Shown here: positions 63,978-64,000 of the stretch, piece after piece
Layout of the letters: the number at the start of each line of letters is the position of its first letter
How positions within the stretch are numbered: position 1 is the first letter of the stretch
Assembly: GCA_965221455.1 (NCBI GenBank)
Contig: OZ244890.1
Location: 1,798,001-1,862,000, forward strand
DNA from: SMWN01 sp965221455
GTDB lineage: Bacteria > Pseudomonadota > Gammaproteobacteria > Eutrophobiales > Eutrophobiaceae
DNA length: 64,000 nucleotides
Direction: 5' to 3'
The notes under the pieces: model-generated
The model's input: only the letters and a program-made list of their open reading frames with translations
Told to the model about the DNA's origin: nothing
Databases searched by the model: none
Translations under genes and position numbers: made by a program

Positions 63978-64000
63978 AGTGTGTCCCTAAAAATAATTCT

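Overview
The window comes from a gammaproteobacterium of moderate to low GC content. Supporting signs are the lptD-surA-pdxA-rsmA order, rapA, the tesA-ybbA-ybbP block, folB next to a pteridine reductase, and a DUF3014/DUF938 neighbourhood. No rRNA, tRNA or CRISPR was recognised. Many genes are decayed: TonB receptor, IS3 element, hopanoid hpnL/hpnJ, MoxR ATPase, amidohydrolase and GIY-YIG nuclease remnants. This suggests a genome that is losing accessory functions while some laterally acquired, GC-richer blocks expand.

Layout. 1-4.2 kb: nitrogen control (glnK-amtB), a two-cNMP/rhodanese protein and aroE. 4.2-6.1 kb: TRAP permease pair without a binding protein. 6.4-11.8 kb: lptD-surA-pdxA-rsmA, reading leftward, for outer membrane biogenesis, PLP synthesis and 16S methylation. 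11.9-14.1 kb: a repeat field of palindromic repeats, two copies of a GIY-YIG-fragment cassette, an IS3 remnant and a truncated TonB receptor. 14.2-18.1 kb: a diguanylate cyclase, two CDP-alcohol phosphotransferases around a scrambled hpnL/hpnJ pseudogene, and two small exported coiled-coil proteins.

18.2-28.1 kb: two giant, near-duplicate exported proteins (about 1,500 aa) with a TSP1-like start, Ig-like domains, eight Calx-beta-like repeats and a C-terminal pair of dockerin-like calcium loops. A third relative (941 aa) lies at 59.1-62.0 kb behind a consensus CRP-type palindrome. The first two genes carry short tandem repeats (8 x 8 bp and 4 x 7 bp) just after the start codon. Unit lengths that are not multiples of three are the hallmark of phase-variable contingency genes; the first gene reads as OFF from its best ATG and the second as ON.

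28.2-32.8 kb: a tightly packed leftward operon, also GC-rich: an HMG-CoA-reductase-like enzyme with its four catalytic residues, a PlsC-type acyltransferase, an alkyl-DHAP-synthase-like flavoprotein and an SDR reductase. Together these resemble a complete ether-lipid pathway in which the HMGR homologue could supply the fatty or isoprenoid alcohol. I regard this operon and the phase-variable giants as the most interesting content.

33-64 kb: a Ser/Thr kinase with an extracytoplasmic Cache sensor, NAD-malic enzyme, folate genes, an RRM protein, a DMT transporter, the tesA/ABC block, TPR and TerB proteins, a decayed amidohydrolase, DUF3014, DUF938, a DUF482/GNAT-like protein, rapA, a NYN nuclease, a pilin-like protein and a CPA1 antiporter.
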